Below are positions 7,787-18,095 of a stretch of 34,474 nucleotides of DNA, one piece after another. A model generated the notes under the pieces. It searched no databases, was not told the origin of the DNA, and worked only from the letters and a program-made list of their open reading frames with translations. This stretch comes from Acidobacteriota bacterium (GTDB lineage: Bacteria > Acidobacteriota > Vicinamibacteria > Vicinamibacterales > UBA2999), in the NCBI GenBank assembly GCA_963169195.1, contig CAUJDN010000034.1, forward strand, positions 1 to 34,474, in the 5' to 3' direction. The number at the start of each line of letters is the position of its first letter. Positions within the stretch are counted from its first letter, which is position 1. The position numbers and the translations under genes were made by a program.

Positions 7787-9217
7787 ATGCGCCTGACCGT
7801 CGCCGCCCTCGTCCTGTCGCTCCTGGTGGCCTGCGCCACCAACCCCGTGACCGGCAGGCGCGAGTTCAACCTGATGAGCGAGGCCGAGGAGCTCGCCATC
7901 GGCCAGCAGACCGACGCCGAGATCCGCCGGGAGATGGGCGTCTACAACGATCAGGACGTGCAGCGGTACGTCTCCGACATCGGGATGAGGCTGGCGCGCG
8001 CCTCACATCGTCCCAACCTGCCGTGGACCTTCACCGTCGTGGACAGCCCGGCCATCAACGCGTTCGCCGTGCCGGGCGGGTACGTCTACCTCACGCGCGG
8101 CATCCTGCCGTACCTGGACGACGAGTCGGAGCTGGCGGGCGTGCTCGGACACGAGATCGGGCACGTCACCGCCCGCCATGCGGCGCAGCAGTACTCGCGG
8201 CAGATGGGCGGCAGCATCGGCCTCGTGCTCCTCAGCATCTTCGTCCCGCAGACCGCGCCGTTCCAGGACCTGTCGTCCATGGGTCTCGGCGTGCTCTTCC
8301 TGAAGTACTCGCGCGACGACGAGCTGGAGTCCGATCGCCTGGGCATGGAGTACGCGTCGGCGGCCGGCTGGGATCCGTCCGGCGTGCCGCGCTTCCTCTC
8401 GACGCTGGCGCGGGTGAGCGCCACCAGCGAGCGGGGCGTGCCGAACTGGCTCTCGACCCACCCCGAGCCGGCCGCGCGCGTGGTCGAGATCGAGCCGCTC
8501 GTCGCCAAGTACGCTTCGGAAACGGCGGTCACCCGCAATCGCGACGCGTACGGACGCGCCGTCGACGGGGTCGTCGTGGGCGACAGCATCGAACAGGGCA
8601 TCGTGCGCGCCCACGTGTTCCTGCATCCCATGCTGCGCGTCGGCCTCGAGTTCCCGGAGGGCTGGGAGGTGTTCAACAGCGCCGAGCAGGTGATGGCGCG
8701 CGAGCCGGGTACCCAGCACTACATGCTGCTGCAGCGCGTGGAACAGCCGCGAGGCCGCGGCATCGAGGAGGTGGCGGCCGACGCGATGCGGCGCGCCGGC
8801 TATTCGCGCATCGAGGGCGGGCGCGAGACCGTGTCCGGCCTGGACGCCTACATCGGCCTCTATCGCGGGTCCGTCAGCGGCGTGGGTCGCGTGCGGATGC
8901 GCGCGGCTCACGTGGCCGTGGGACGGCAGGTCTACGTGCTGGCCGGCTTCGCGCCGGAGGCCGAGTTCGCCCAGGTGGACGGCGCCATCGCCTCGTCGCT
9001 GAGGACCTTCCGGGAGCTGAGCGCGCGCGAAGCCGCGGACGTGCGGCCGAACCGTCTCGCGTTCTACTCGGTGCAGGCGGGCGACAGCTGGCAGTCCATC
9101 GCCCAGCGGGCGGGCCAGGGCATCACCAGCGCCGCGACGCTCGCCATCATGAACGGCGTGGACGTCGCCGAGCAGCCGCAGCCCGGAGACCGCGTGAAGA
9201 TCGTCGTCCGGGGCTAG
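7787..9217 (+). CDS. M48-family zinc metalloprotease lipoprotein (BepA-like) with C-terminal LysM-like region
   Basis: A 476-residue predicted lipoprotein. The signal peptide ends in the lipobox LVAC with Cys16, followed by ATNPVTGRREFNLMSE, a common opening of BepA/LoiP-type M48 proteins. The zinc site is HEIGH at residues 122-126, with the third ligand E181 in DELESDRLG. The M48 domain covers roughly residues 40-240. A middle region of unclear function follows, and the last 50 residues (YSVQAGDSWQSIAQRAG ... QPGDRVKIV) resemble a LysM peptidoglycan-binding repeat. It likely works at the outer membrane in quality control of envelope proteins. GAGGTG a few bases before ATG can serve as ribosome site. 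The transglycosylase starts 14 bp downstream. Confidence 0.92.
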   Translation: MRLTVAALVLSLLVACATNPVTGRREFNLMSEAEELAIGQQTDAEIRREMGVYNDQDVQRYVSDIGMRLARASHRPNLPWTFTVVDSPAINAFAVPGGYVYLTRGILPYLDDESELAGVLGHEIGHVTARHAAQQYSRQMGGSIGLVLLSIFVPQTAPFQDLSSMGLGVLFLKYSRDDELESDRLGMEYASAAGWDPSGVPRFLSTLARVSATSERGVPNWLSTHPEPAARVVEIEPLVAKYASETAVTRNRDAYGRAVDGVVVGDSIEQGIVRAHVFLHPMLRVGLEFPEGWEVFNSAEQVMAREPGTQHYMLLQRVEQPRGRGIEEVAADAMRRAGYSRIEGGRETVSGLDAYIGLYRGSVSGVGRVRMRAAHVAVGRQVYVLAGFAPEAEFAQVDGAIASSLRTFRELSAREAADVRPNRLAFYSVQAGDSWQSIAQRAGQGITSAATLAIMNGVDVAEQPQPGDRVKIVVRG

Positions 9218-9219
9218 TC

Positions 9220-9225
9220 CATAAT
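9220..9225 (+). promoter_or_regulatory. -10 hexamer for a probable leaderless mtgA transcript
   Basis: CATAAT (5 of 6 consensus) ends 6 nt before the GTG start at 9232, the spacing expected when transcription begins at the start codon itself. No clear -35 is seen at the usual distance, and no Shine-Dalgarno fits the 14 bp gap after the M48 stop apart from a G-rich run. Confidence 0.4.
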
Positions 9226-9231
9226 GGCGGG

Positions 9232-9918
9232 GTGCGTCGCCTGGGGCGCGGCCTCGTGGCCGCCGCGGCACTCGTCTTCCTGTACCTCTCCTACGTCTAC
9301 CTGACGCTGCCGGACGTCCGCGTGCTGGCGAAGGAGAACCCGAAGACCACCGCGTTCATGCAACTGCGGATCGAGGAGGCCGAGGACGAGGATCGCAGGT
9401 TCGCGATCCGCCACCGCTGGGTTCCCTACGGCCGGATCTCCCAGAACCTGAAGCGCGCGGTGGTCGTCACCGAGGACGCGGCGTTCTTCGACCACGAGGG
9501 AATCGACCTCGACGAGATCAAGGCGTCATTCGAGCGGAACTGGGAGGAGGGGCGGTTCGCGCGCGGCGCCAGCACCATCACGCAGCAGCTGGCGAAGAAC
9601 CTCTACCTGTCGCCGTCGCGCAATCCCGTGCGCAAGCTCCGCGAGCTCTTCATCACGCGCCGCCTCGAGGCGGCGCTCACCAAGCGCCGCATCCTCGAGA
9701 TCTACCTGAACGTCATCGAATGGGGAGACGGCATCTTCGGCTGCGAGGCGGCCGCGCGGGCCTATTTCGGCAAGAGCGCCGCGGATCTCTCACGCGAGGA
9801 GGCCGCGCTGATGGCGGGCGCGATCATCAATCCGCGGGAGCTCCGGGTGGACCGCCCCACTCGCCGCCTGCTGCGCCGGCAGCAGATCGTGCTGCGCCGC
9901 ATGGGCGACGTCGATTGA
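9232..9918 (+). CDS. mtgA: Monofunctional biosynthetic peptidoglycan transglycosylase (GT51)
   Basis: A 228-residue glycosyltransferase that polymerises lipid II into glycan strands at the periplasmic face of the inner membrane. The GTG at 9232 leads into one membrane anchor (about residues 7-25). The GT51 motifs are all present: catalytic E81 in VVTEDAAFFDHEGID, then RGASTITQQLAKNLYLS, RKLRELFITRRLEAALTK, and EIYLNVIEWGDGIFGCEAAA with YFGKSA. No transpeptidase domain follows, and the length matches MtgA. It faces the class A PBP gene convergently across a repeat-filled gap. The encoded protein ends at 9918, and a CGCAGA-type repeat begins within 3 bp of the stop codon. Confidence 0.93.
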   Translation: MRRLGRGLVAAAALVFLYLSYVYLTLPDVRVLAKENPKTTAFMQLRIEEAEDEDRRFAIRHRWVPYGRISQNLKRAVVVTEDAAFFDHEGIDLDEIKASFERNWEEGRFARGASTITQQLAKNLYLSPSRNPVRKLRELFITRRLEAALTKRRILEIYLNVIEWGDGIFGCEAAARAYFGKSAADLSREEAALMAGAIINPRELRVDRPTRRLLRRQQIVLRRMGDVD

Positions 9919-9926
9919 ACGCAGAA

Positions 9927-10051
9927 CGCAGATGGCACAGATGGCGCAGATGGGGTCGTCTGCACAGGTGGCGTAATTCGGCCAGATGACGATCTGCGCG
10001 CCGACGCACCCTGCCACGCCTTCCCGATCTGCGCCATCTGCGTCATCTGCG
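9927..10051. repeat. Long inverted repeat built from CAGATGGCG-like units between convergent genes
   Basis: The left arm 9927-9955 and the reverse complement of the right arm 10023-10051 match at 26 of 29 positions. Each arm consists of three CGCAGATG-like units of about 9 bp. A further unit overlaps the last codons and TGA of the class A PBP gene (stop at 10059-10057). The arms could form a large hairpin acting on transcripts from both directions. I recall CGCAGAT-type units as frequent intergenic repeats in several high-GC phyla; this was not searched. Confidence 0.85.
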
Positions 10052-10056
10052 TCGCG

Positions 10057-12360
10057 TCATCTGCGTGGCGGCTCCGTCTTCTTCCTGTCCTCGTCCTTGT
10101 CGCGCCGACCGAAGATACGCGACCAGAAGCCGCGCTTCTTCTTCGGCTCGTCCCGCTCGGCGGCTGGCGCTGCGGGCTCGCTGCGCTGGGCCACGGCGGG
10201 GGCGGGTGCCTCCGGCTCGGCGACGCTGCCCGGCGCGTGACTGGCCGCCGCCACCGGCTGGCCGCGGAACCAGTCGCCCGTGCGCGCGAAGAGCGACCGA
10301 CCGACGTGCAGGTGGCACGTGTCCGTCGGCTCGGTCCCGCGCACGAAGTACTCCGTCATCAGCATCGAGCGCACTTCCGTCGAGCCGTCCTCCAGCGCCA
10401 CGTGCGCGGAGTCGCAACCACCGGCGGGACGCTTGCCCGAGAGCCGGCAGACGTTCACCGTGACGATGTCCTTCGGTCTCTCGATCCAGGCGGGCTTCGC
10501 ACCCGCCGTGGCGGTCCTCATGAAGCCGGCCCACATCGGCACGGCCACGTCGCCCGCGTAGGCGCTTCCGGGCAGGATGGGCTGCGGCGTGTCGTATCCC
10601 ACCCACACGCCGCTCACCAGGCTGGGCGTGAAGCCGACGAACCACGCGTCGTGGTAGTCGTTGGTCGTCCCGGTCTTGCCCCCGGCAGGCAGGCGGAAGC
10701 CGAGCTGCCGGGCCTTCCACGCCGTCCCCGAGTTGATGACATCGGCCAGCATCGTCGCCATCAGGAACGCGGTCTGTGGCGAGACCGCCTGCTCCGCGTG
10801 CGGCTCCGTCGAGTACAGCACCTGACCGGCGGCGTCTTCCACGCGCCGGATCAGCACGGGGTGGTGCAGCACGCCGGCGTTGGCGAACGCGCCATACGCC
10901 GCCGTCAGGTCCATCAACGTGACCTCGCCGGAGCCCAGCGCCAGTGAAGGCACTTCCGGCAGCGATCCGATGCCCAGCTTCTGCGCGTACGACACCGCTG
11001 CCGGGATGCCGATGGTCTCGATCATCCTCACGGCCGCGCGGTTGCTCGAGGTCCGGAGCGCCGTGCGCATCGTGAGCTCCGGCTCGGTGGAGTGGCCGTC
11101 CTCCGGGACCCACGCACCGGACGGCAGATCGATGGGCTCGTCGAGGCCGGTGATGAGGCTGGCCGGCGTGTAGCCCGTCTCCAGGGCGGCCGAGTAGACG
11201 AACGGCTTGAACGCGGAGCCGGGCTGCCGCTTCGCCTGCGTCGCCCGGTTGAAGTGGCTCTCGGCGAAGCTGCGACCGCCCACCAGCGCGCGCACGTGGC
11301 CGCTGGTCGGGTCGATGGCGACCAAGGCCGCCTGCAGCGGAACCTGGGGGTCCGCCGGCGTCCGTCGCCGGGCCTCGAGCGCCGCCGCCCGGCGCGCGTC
11401 CAGTTCCTTCAGCGAGGTGCCGACCGCCGCGTCGGCGGCCTTCTGCGCCGCGAGGTCAATCGTCGTGTAGACCCTGAGGCCGCCCTCGTACACCCGCTCG
11501 CGGCCGAAGCGCTCCACGAGCTCGACGCGGACGAGCTCCTTGAAGTACTGCCCGAACGGCTCGTCCTTGCGGAGAGCGTCGCGCAGGACCGCCTTCGCGG
11601 CCCGCGCGCGCTCGTAGGTCGGCCGGTCGATGGCGCCGGTGTAAAGCATCGTGCTCAGCACCACGTTGCGTCGGGCCACGGCCCGGTCCATGTTGACCGT
11701 TGGCGCCAGCGTCGACGGGGACTTCACGAGGCCCGCGATGAGGGCGGCCTCGTCCACGGTGAGGTCGCGTGCCGGCTTGCCGAAATACCCGAGCGAGGCG
11801 GCCTCGGCGCCGTAGAGGCCGGCTCCGAAGTACATCTTGTTCAGGTACAGCTCCAGGATCTGCTCCTTCGTGTACTCGCGCTCGATGCGCGCGGCGACGA
11901 GCGCTTCCTGGATCTTTCGCGTGTAGGTCTTCTCGAGCGTCAGAAAGCTCTGGCGCGCCAGCTGCTGCGTCAGCGTGCTGCCGCCCTGGGCCCGACGTCC
12001 CTCCCGGAGATTCGCGAGGCCGGCGCCGACGATGCGCACGAGGTCCACGCCGTTGTGATCGAAGAAACGCTGGTCCTCGACGGCGACGATGGCCGACACC
12101 AGGTGGGGTGACATCTCGCCGAGCGGCACCTCGCGCCGCTGCTCCTCGAAGATGGAGAACGCCGGCTGGTCGGCCGCGTCGTAGAGGACCGTCGCCTCGG
12201 CCATCTCGCCCAGGTGTCCCAGCTCGTCCCGCGAGGGGACGCCGGCCAGGACGGCATAGAGCACCCATTGGGGGGCGAAGGTTACCCCAATCTGCGCCAT
12301 GGCGCCGACGACGGCGACAGCCCAGAGGAAGCGGTTCGAGCGGGTGAGAGGGGAGGACAT
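10057..12360 (-). CDS. Class A penicillin-binding protein (PBP1A-like transglycosylase/transpeptidase)
   Basis: A bifunctional peptidoglycan synthase of 767 residues when started at the ATG at 12360. The frame is open further up to a GTG at 12462, but the extra 34 residues lack membrane-anchor character and have no clear ribosome site. The membrane anchor is at about residues 9-34. The GT51 domain carries E95 in AIVAVEDQRFFDHNGVD and QGGSTLTQQLARQSF. The transpeptidase has S382 and K385 in GSAFKP, SSN in the RTSSNRAAV segment, and K562 in GGKTGTTNDYHDAWF. After the catalytic domain comes a Cys-containing segment, then an Ala/Pro/Glu-rich tail and a very basic end (KKKRGFWSRIFGRR). The stop codon lies inside a CGCAGATG repeat unit. 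Confidence 0.94.
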   Translation of the reverse strand: MSSPLTRSNRFLWAVAVVGAMAQIGVTFAPQWVLYAVLAGVPSRDELGHLGEMAEATVLYDAADQPAFSIFEEQRREVPLGEMSPHLVSAIVAVEDQRFFDHNGVDLVRIVGAGLANLREGRRAQGGSTLTQQLARQSFLTLEKTYTRKIQEALVAARIEREYTKEQILELYLNKMYFGAGLYGAEAASLGYFGKPARDLTVDEAALIAGLVKSPSTLAPTVNMDRAVARRNVVLSTMLYTGAIDRPTYERARAAKAVLRDALRKDEPFGQYFKELVRVELVERFGRERVYEGGLRVYTTIDLAAQKAADAAVGTSLKELDARRAAALEARRRTPADPQVPLQAALVAIDPTSGHVRALVGGRSFAESHFNRATQAKRQPGSAFKPFVYSAALETGYTPASLITGLDEPIDLPSGAWVPEDGHSTEPELTMRTALRTSSNRAAVRMIETIGIPAAVSYAQKLGIGSLPEVPSLALGSGEVTLMDLTAAYGAFANAGVLHHPVLIRRVEDAAGQVLYSTEPHAEQAVSPQTAFLMATMLADVINSGTAWKARQLGFRLPAGGKTGTTNDYHDAWFVGFTPSLVSGVWVGYDTPQPILPGSAYAGDVAVPMWAGFMRTATAGAKPAWIERPKDIVTVNVCRLSGKRPAGGCDSAHVALEDGSTEVRSMLMTEYFVRGTEPTDTCHLHVGRSLFARTGDWFRGQPVAAASHAPGSVAEPEAPAPAVAQRSEPAAPAAERDEPKKKRGFWSRIFGRRDKDEDRKKTEPPRR

Positions 12361-12384
12361 GACGGTGGCCGATGGCTGGCTCGT

Positions 12385-12407
12385 TTGCTCACCTTCAGTT
12401 TGAGCAA
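12385..12407. promoter_or_regulatory. Inverted repeat in the upstream region of the class A PBP gene
   Basis: TTGCTCA (12385-12391) and TGAGCAA (12401-12407) form a perfect 7 bp inverted repeat with a 9 nt spacer, 25 bp before the ATG of the PBP gene. It resembles an operator or a small leader hairpin. If the alternative GTG at 12462 is used it would lie inside coding sequence instead. The rest of the 189 bp gap to the NlpC gene shows no recognisable promoter. Confidence 0.35.
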
Positions 12408-12549
12408 TCGGGGTGCCAGACTCAATGGGCCGCGGCCGGGGTCGATTGGGCCACTCGACCACCGGGAAGGGCCCAGGCCTGGCTGGACTCGCGAAGTTCT
12501 TACATGCCTGGCCGTATGAAACCGGTCGAGGGGACCACGAGTTCGGCCG

Positions 12550-13131
12550 TCAGCGTGGGCGCCTGGCGCCCACGTATCGCCGGTGCCAGTAGGCCGCCGA
12601 CAGGCGCTCCACCCGGACGACGCCACGGTCGCTGGGCGCATGGACGAACTGGTCGCCGCCAATCGCGATGCCGACGTGCGACGCGCCCGGGGCGATGGTC
12701 GTGAAGAACACCAGGTCGCCGGGTTCAAGCTGATCACGGCCCACGCCTCGGCCCACACGGAACTGATCCCGCGTCTCCCTGGGCAGGGCCACACCGTTTT
12801 GCCCGAAGACGTACTGGACGAACCCGCTGCAGTCGAACCCCCTGGGGGTCGTGCCGCCATTCCGGTACGGGGCCCCGCGGAGCGAGAGGGCGGTGCTGCT
12901 CAGGGCGTAGCCATCCACCTCGCCGGACGGCATCGGTCGCGCCGGCGGCGCCGCATCCGCCGGGGGGACGGCTTCCCCGGCCCGAGACGGCGGCTCGCCC
13001 ATGCGGCCTCCGGCCGTGGCGCCGGCTCCCGGAAACGGCTGGGGCACGGCCCCCGTCGAGGCACACGCCGAGACGGTGGCCGCCAGCGCGGCCGCGAGCA
13101 CGGCCCGGCTGCAGGTGTCTCCACGTCCCAT
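12550..13131 (-). CDS. NlpC/P60-family peptidoglycan endopeptidase lipoprotein
   Basis: A 193-residue predicted lipoprotein cell-wall hydrolase. The ATG at 13131 has GGAAGGG 8 nt upstream. The lipobox is VSAC with Cys23. A Pro/Ala/Gly-rich linker (about residues 28-70) precedes the NlpC/P60 domain. The catalytic Cys101 is in GFDCSGFVQYVF, and the His residues are H152 in ASHVGIAI and H164 in QFVHAPS. Such enzymes cut between D-Glu and diaminopimelate in stem peptides. It lies upstream of the class A PBP on the same strand (189 bp gap), so a synthase and a hydrolase are side by side. It is divergent from the HNH gene. Confidence 0.92.
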   Translation of the reverse strand: MGRGDTCSRAVLAAALAATVSACASTGAVPQPFPGAGATAGGRMGEPPSRAGEAVPPADAAPPARPMPSGEVDGYALSSTALSLRGAPYRNGGTTPRGFDCSGFVQYVFGQNGVALPRETRDQFRVGRGVGRDQLEPGDLVFFTTIAPGASHVGIAIGGDQFVHAPSDRGVVRVERLSAAYWHRRYVGARRPR

Positions 13132-13212
13132 GGGGGCTGCCCTTCCTATCGGCGTCCGAGCCGCAGGTGTTCAGCAGGGACCCGTGAAACGGCGTAACTA
13201 CCTATTTACCAT

Positions 13213-13226
13213 CGGTTTACACGGTT
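13213..13226 (+). promoter_or_regulatory. Upstream element CGGTTTACACGGTT
   Basis: This 14-mer in the divergent gap between the NlpC and HNH genes recurs with one mismatch (CGGTTTACACAGTT) at 17944-17957 upstream of lpxC. Both copies lie in intergenic DNA. It sits 8 bp before the TTGACA of the HNH promoter, a reasonable place for an activator or repressor site. The match is seen directly; function is inference. Confidence 0.35.
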
Positions 13227-13233
13227 CGGTCGC

Positions 13234-13263
13234 TTGACAGACACGTGCGAAACCGGGCAAAAT
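13234..13263 (+). promoter_or_regulatory. Candidate sigma-70-type promoter of the HNH gene
   Basis: A perfect TTGACA (13234-13239) is followed 18 bp later by CAAAAT (13258-13263, 4 of 6). A transcript would start near 13270 and carry a short leader with GGGGTAAG before the ATG at 13282. Confidence 0.5.
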
Positions 13264-13281
13264 ACCGGGGTAAGACGACTT

Positions 13282-13815
13282 ATGGAGCAGACGCTCCTGC
13301 TCAACGCGACGTTCGAACCCCTCAAGGTGGTTCACTGGCAGAAGGCGGTCACGCTCTGGTGCCAGGGCAAGGTCGAGATCATTGCGCATCACGACCGCGA
13401 GGTCCGTGCTGTGTCGTTCTCGTTCAAGCTGCCGTCGGTCATCCGGCTGCTTCGCTACGTCCGCATCAAGCAGCGCTTCGACTACGTGCCGTTCTCGCGC
13501 GCGAACATCTATGCCCGGGACGCGTTCACCTGCCAGTATTGTGCCCGCGTCCATCCGACGCCCGAGTTGACGTTCGACCACGTCGTCCCGGTGTCGCAGG
13601 GTGGCCGCAAGGACTGGGAGAACATCGTCACCTGCTGTGTCAGCTGCAACCGGCGGAAGGGCGGCCGCACGCCGCACGAGGCGGGCATGACGCTCGTGCG
13701 TGCGCCGCGCCGTCCGAACGCCGCGCCGGCGATCCGGATTACGATCGGTCTGCGCCAGGCGCCCGAGAGCTGGCGCGACTATCTCTACTGGAACCTCGAG
13801 CTCGACGAGACCTGA
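13282..13815 (+). CDS. HNH endonuclease family protein with zinc-binding cysteines
   Basis: A 177-residue HNH nuclease-like protein. The ATG at 13282 is preferred over an in-frame upstream start because the promoter and the leader fall before it, and because MEQTLLLNATFEPLKVV is the usual opening of this family. The zinc-binding pairs are C84-x2-C87 (CQYC) and C119-x2-C122 (CVSC). The nuclease core is FDHVVPVSQGG with H100, N114 in WENIV, and N123 in SCNRRKGG. This short standalone HNH type is widespread and chromosomal; its cellular role is generally not known, and it is not linked here to a restriction or phage system. The downstream propeller gene starts 4 bp after the stop, so the two are likely co-translated. 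Confidence 0.9.
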   Translation: MEQTLLLNATFEPLKVVHWQKAVTLWCQGKVEIIAHHDREVRAVSFSFKLPSVIRLLRYVRIKQRFDYVPFSRANIYARDAFTCQYCARVHPTPELTFDHVVPVSQGGRKDWENIVTCCVSCNRRKGGRTPHEAGMTLVRAPRRPNAAPAIRITIGLRQAPESWRDYLYWNLELDET

Positions 13816-13819
13816 CCCC

Positions 13820-14806
13820 GTGCCCGTCCTTCGAAGCCTGGAGCCGATCCGCGTGGTGCACGGCGGCCGGATCTGGGTGCATGGCGACGGCTTCCCTGCC
13901 CCGACGGCCTCCGCAGACGATGTGACCATCGGCGGTGTGCCGGCGCGCATTTCCTTTGCGGGGCCCACGCGCGTGGCGGTGGTCGTCCCGGAAGGGGTCG
14001 AGGGAGGCGAGACGCCCGTCAAGGTATCGTGGGCCCCCGGCGCCACGCTCTATGCGCGCGTCGGCCGCGTACTCGCGCGCGGCCTTCACCAGGTGGACAA
14101 CCCGGTCGTGGATGCCGACGGCCACATCTTCGTCACCTACTCGGGGTCGCGAGGGCAGCAGGCGACCGTCTCGGTGTTCCGCGTGACCCCGGACGGCGCC
14201 CGCGAGCCGTTCGTGCACGGGCTGGTCAACGCGACGTCGCTGGCGATCGGGCCGGACCGGAAGCTGTACGTGTCGAGCCGCTTCGAGGGTCGCGTGTATC
14301 GCGTGCACGAGGACGGCGCCTACGAGGTCGTCGGCTCGGACCTGGGTATCGCCACGGGCCTGGCGTTCGGATCGGACGGCAGCCTGTATGTCGGCGATCG
14401 TTCGGGCACGATCTTCCGCATCGACACCCACGGGCGCACGGAGACGGTGGCCACCCTGACGGGCAGCATGGCGGCGTTTCACCTGGCCTGGGGGCCCGAC
14501 GGGTGGTTGTACGTGTCGGCGCCGACGCTCTCCACCTACGACACGCTGCGGCGAGTACACCCGGATGGCCGCGTGGAGTCGCTGGAGTGGTCGTTCGGCC
14601 GGCCGCAGGGGCTGGCCTTCGATGCCTCCGGCGCGCTGCACGTGGTGGAAGCGCTGGCCGGGAGCAGCGGTGTCTACGCGCTGCGGCCCGGGCGCCCGCG
14701 CGAGCAGATCGTCTCGGGGCCGGGACTGATTGGCCTGGCCTTCGCCCCCGACGGCGCGCTCGTCGTCTCGTCGAACGACACGCTGTACGGCTTCGACGCG
14801 GCGTGA
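13820..14806 (+). CDS. IPT/TIG-domain plus NHL/SMP-30-type beta-propeller protein
   Basis: A 328-residue protein starting at a GTG 4 bp after the HNH stop. Residues about 3-75 look like an IPT/TIG immunoglobulin-like domain ([42 protein letters not shown]). The rest is a six-bladed-propeller-like set of repeats, each with an hydrophobic-x-D/pDG-xLYV pattern: [67 protein letters not shown]. No signal peptide or membrane helix is visible, so it is predicted cytoplasmic. Such propellers bind small molecules or proteins, or act as lactonases; the catalytic metal ligands of SMP-30 were not identified. Function unknown. Confidence 0.85.
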   Translation: MPVLRSLEPIRVVHGGRIWVHGDGFPAPTASADDVTIGGVPARISFAGPTRVAVVVPEGVEGGETPVKVSWAPGATLYARVGRVLARGLHQVDNPVVDADGHIFVTYSGSRGQQATVSVFRVTPDGAREPFVHGLVNATSLAIGPDRKLYVSSRFEGRVYRVHEDGAYEVVGSDLGIATGLAFGSDGSLYVGDRSGTIFRIDTHGRTETVATLTGSMAAFHLAWGPDGWLYVSAPTLSTYDTLRRVHPDGRVESLEWSFGRPQGLAFDASGALHVVEALAGSSGVYALRPGRPREQIVSGPGLIGLAFAPDGALVVSSNDTLYGFDAA

Positions 14807-14815
14807 AGACGAGAC

Positions 14816-14903
14816 CACGAAGGCCCGAAGGGCACGAGGGCCGGCACGCAGGGCGTTCCCTCGCGAACCACGGACGCTTCGTGCGCGTCGTGGCTCCTTC
14901 GTG
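14816..14903. repeat. CGAAGG-type tandem and inverted repeat after the propeller gene
   Basis: CGAAGG (14818), CGAAGG (14826) and CGAGG (14835) repeat with a period of 8-9 bp. CACGAAGG (14816-14823) is inverted as CCTTCGTG at 14896-14903. The element begins 10 bp after the stop codon at 14806 and ends before the uvrA promoter. Confidence 0.6.
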
Positions 14904-14916
14904 ATGTCTTTGCGCT

Positions 14917-14945
14917 TTGAGCGCGCGACATCGACCCTGTAGAAT
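14917..14945 (+). promoter_or_regulatory. Candidate uvrA promoter
   Basis: TTGAGC (14917-14922) and TAGAAT (14940-14945, 5 of 6) are separated by exactly 17 bp. Transcription from about 14952 would give a leader of roughly 30 nt before the ATG at 14984, or a near-leaderless message from the in-frame GTG at 14957. No LexA-like palindrome was recognised in the region. Confidence 0.55.
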
Positions 14946-14983
14946 AGGCGTTTGGGGTGTTCGCCAGGACACCAGCAGTACCC

Positions 14984-17851
<2,868 letters not shown>

Positions 17852-17857
17852 TGTCCC

Positions 17858-17889
17858 CGGGTGCTCGGGTGGTGAGGTTCTCGGGTGCT
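17858..17889. repeat. CGGGTGCT-type tandem repeat after uvrA
   Basis: CGGGTGCT (17858-17865), CGGGTGGT (17866-17873) and CGGGTGCT (17882-17889) follow each other with 8 and 16 bp steps, starting 6 bp after the uvrA stop codon. It is one of several unrelated short-unit arrays at 3' ends in this window. Confidence 0.6.
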
Positions 17890-17911
17890 GGATCGGGCGG
17901 CCGTGGCAGTT

Positions 17912-17957
17912 TTGACACAGTGGGGTCTCGTAGGGCTGTGGCCCGGTTTACACAGTT
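17912..17957 (+). promoter_or_regulatory. Paired TTkACACAGTkG sites upstream of lpxC
   Basis: TTGACACAGTGG (17912-17923) and TTTACACAGTTG (17947-17958) are near-identical direct repeats 35 bp apart. The second is part of the 14-mer CGGTTTACACAGTT (17944-17957) shared with the region upstream of the HNH gene. The first includes a perfect TTGACA, but no good -10 lies 16-18 bp downstream. A regulator-binding role is inference. Confidence 0.3.
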
Positions 17958-17986
17958 GCGTAGAGGCCGCAGGCGGATGAGTTCCA

Positions 17987-18013
17987 GCAAGTGTCTTATT
18001 TGCAATAACTTGC
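17987..18013 (+). promoter_or_regulatory. AT-rich hairpin in the lpxC leader
   Basis: GCAAG (17987-17991) pairs with CTTGC (18009-18013), and TTATT (17996-18000) with AATAA (18004-18008) around a TGC loop, leaving a 4-nt bulge on the 5' side. The low-GC patch (about 17993-18022) stands out in this high-GC region, 83 bp before lpxC. It may be a promoter core, an operator or an mRNA structure. Confidence 0.35.
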
Positions 18014-18095
18014 CGAATTATTACGGCCGTGGACGCAACGGGCACCGCCTTTGCTTCACTACCAGGCGTCACGACCCCGCGATAAGCAGAGACGA

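Noticed and set aside
12361..12462. GTG start at 12462 for the class A PBP
   Set aside because: No ribosome site, and the additional 34 residues are not conserved-looking; ATG at 12360 places the anchor at the N-terminus. The alternative is not excluded.
17912..17940. Sigma-70 promoter from TTGACA at 17912
   Set aside because: No acceptable -10 lies 16-18 bp downstream, so only a paired-site element was reported.
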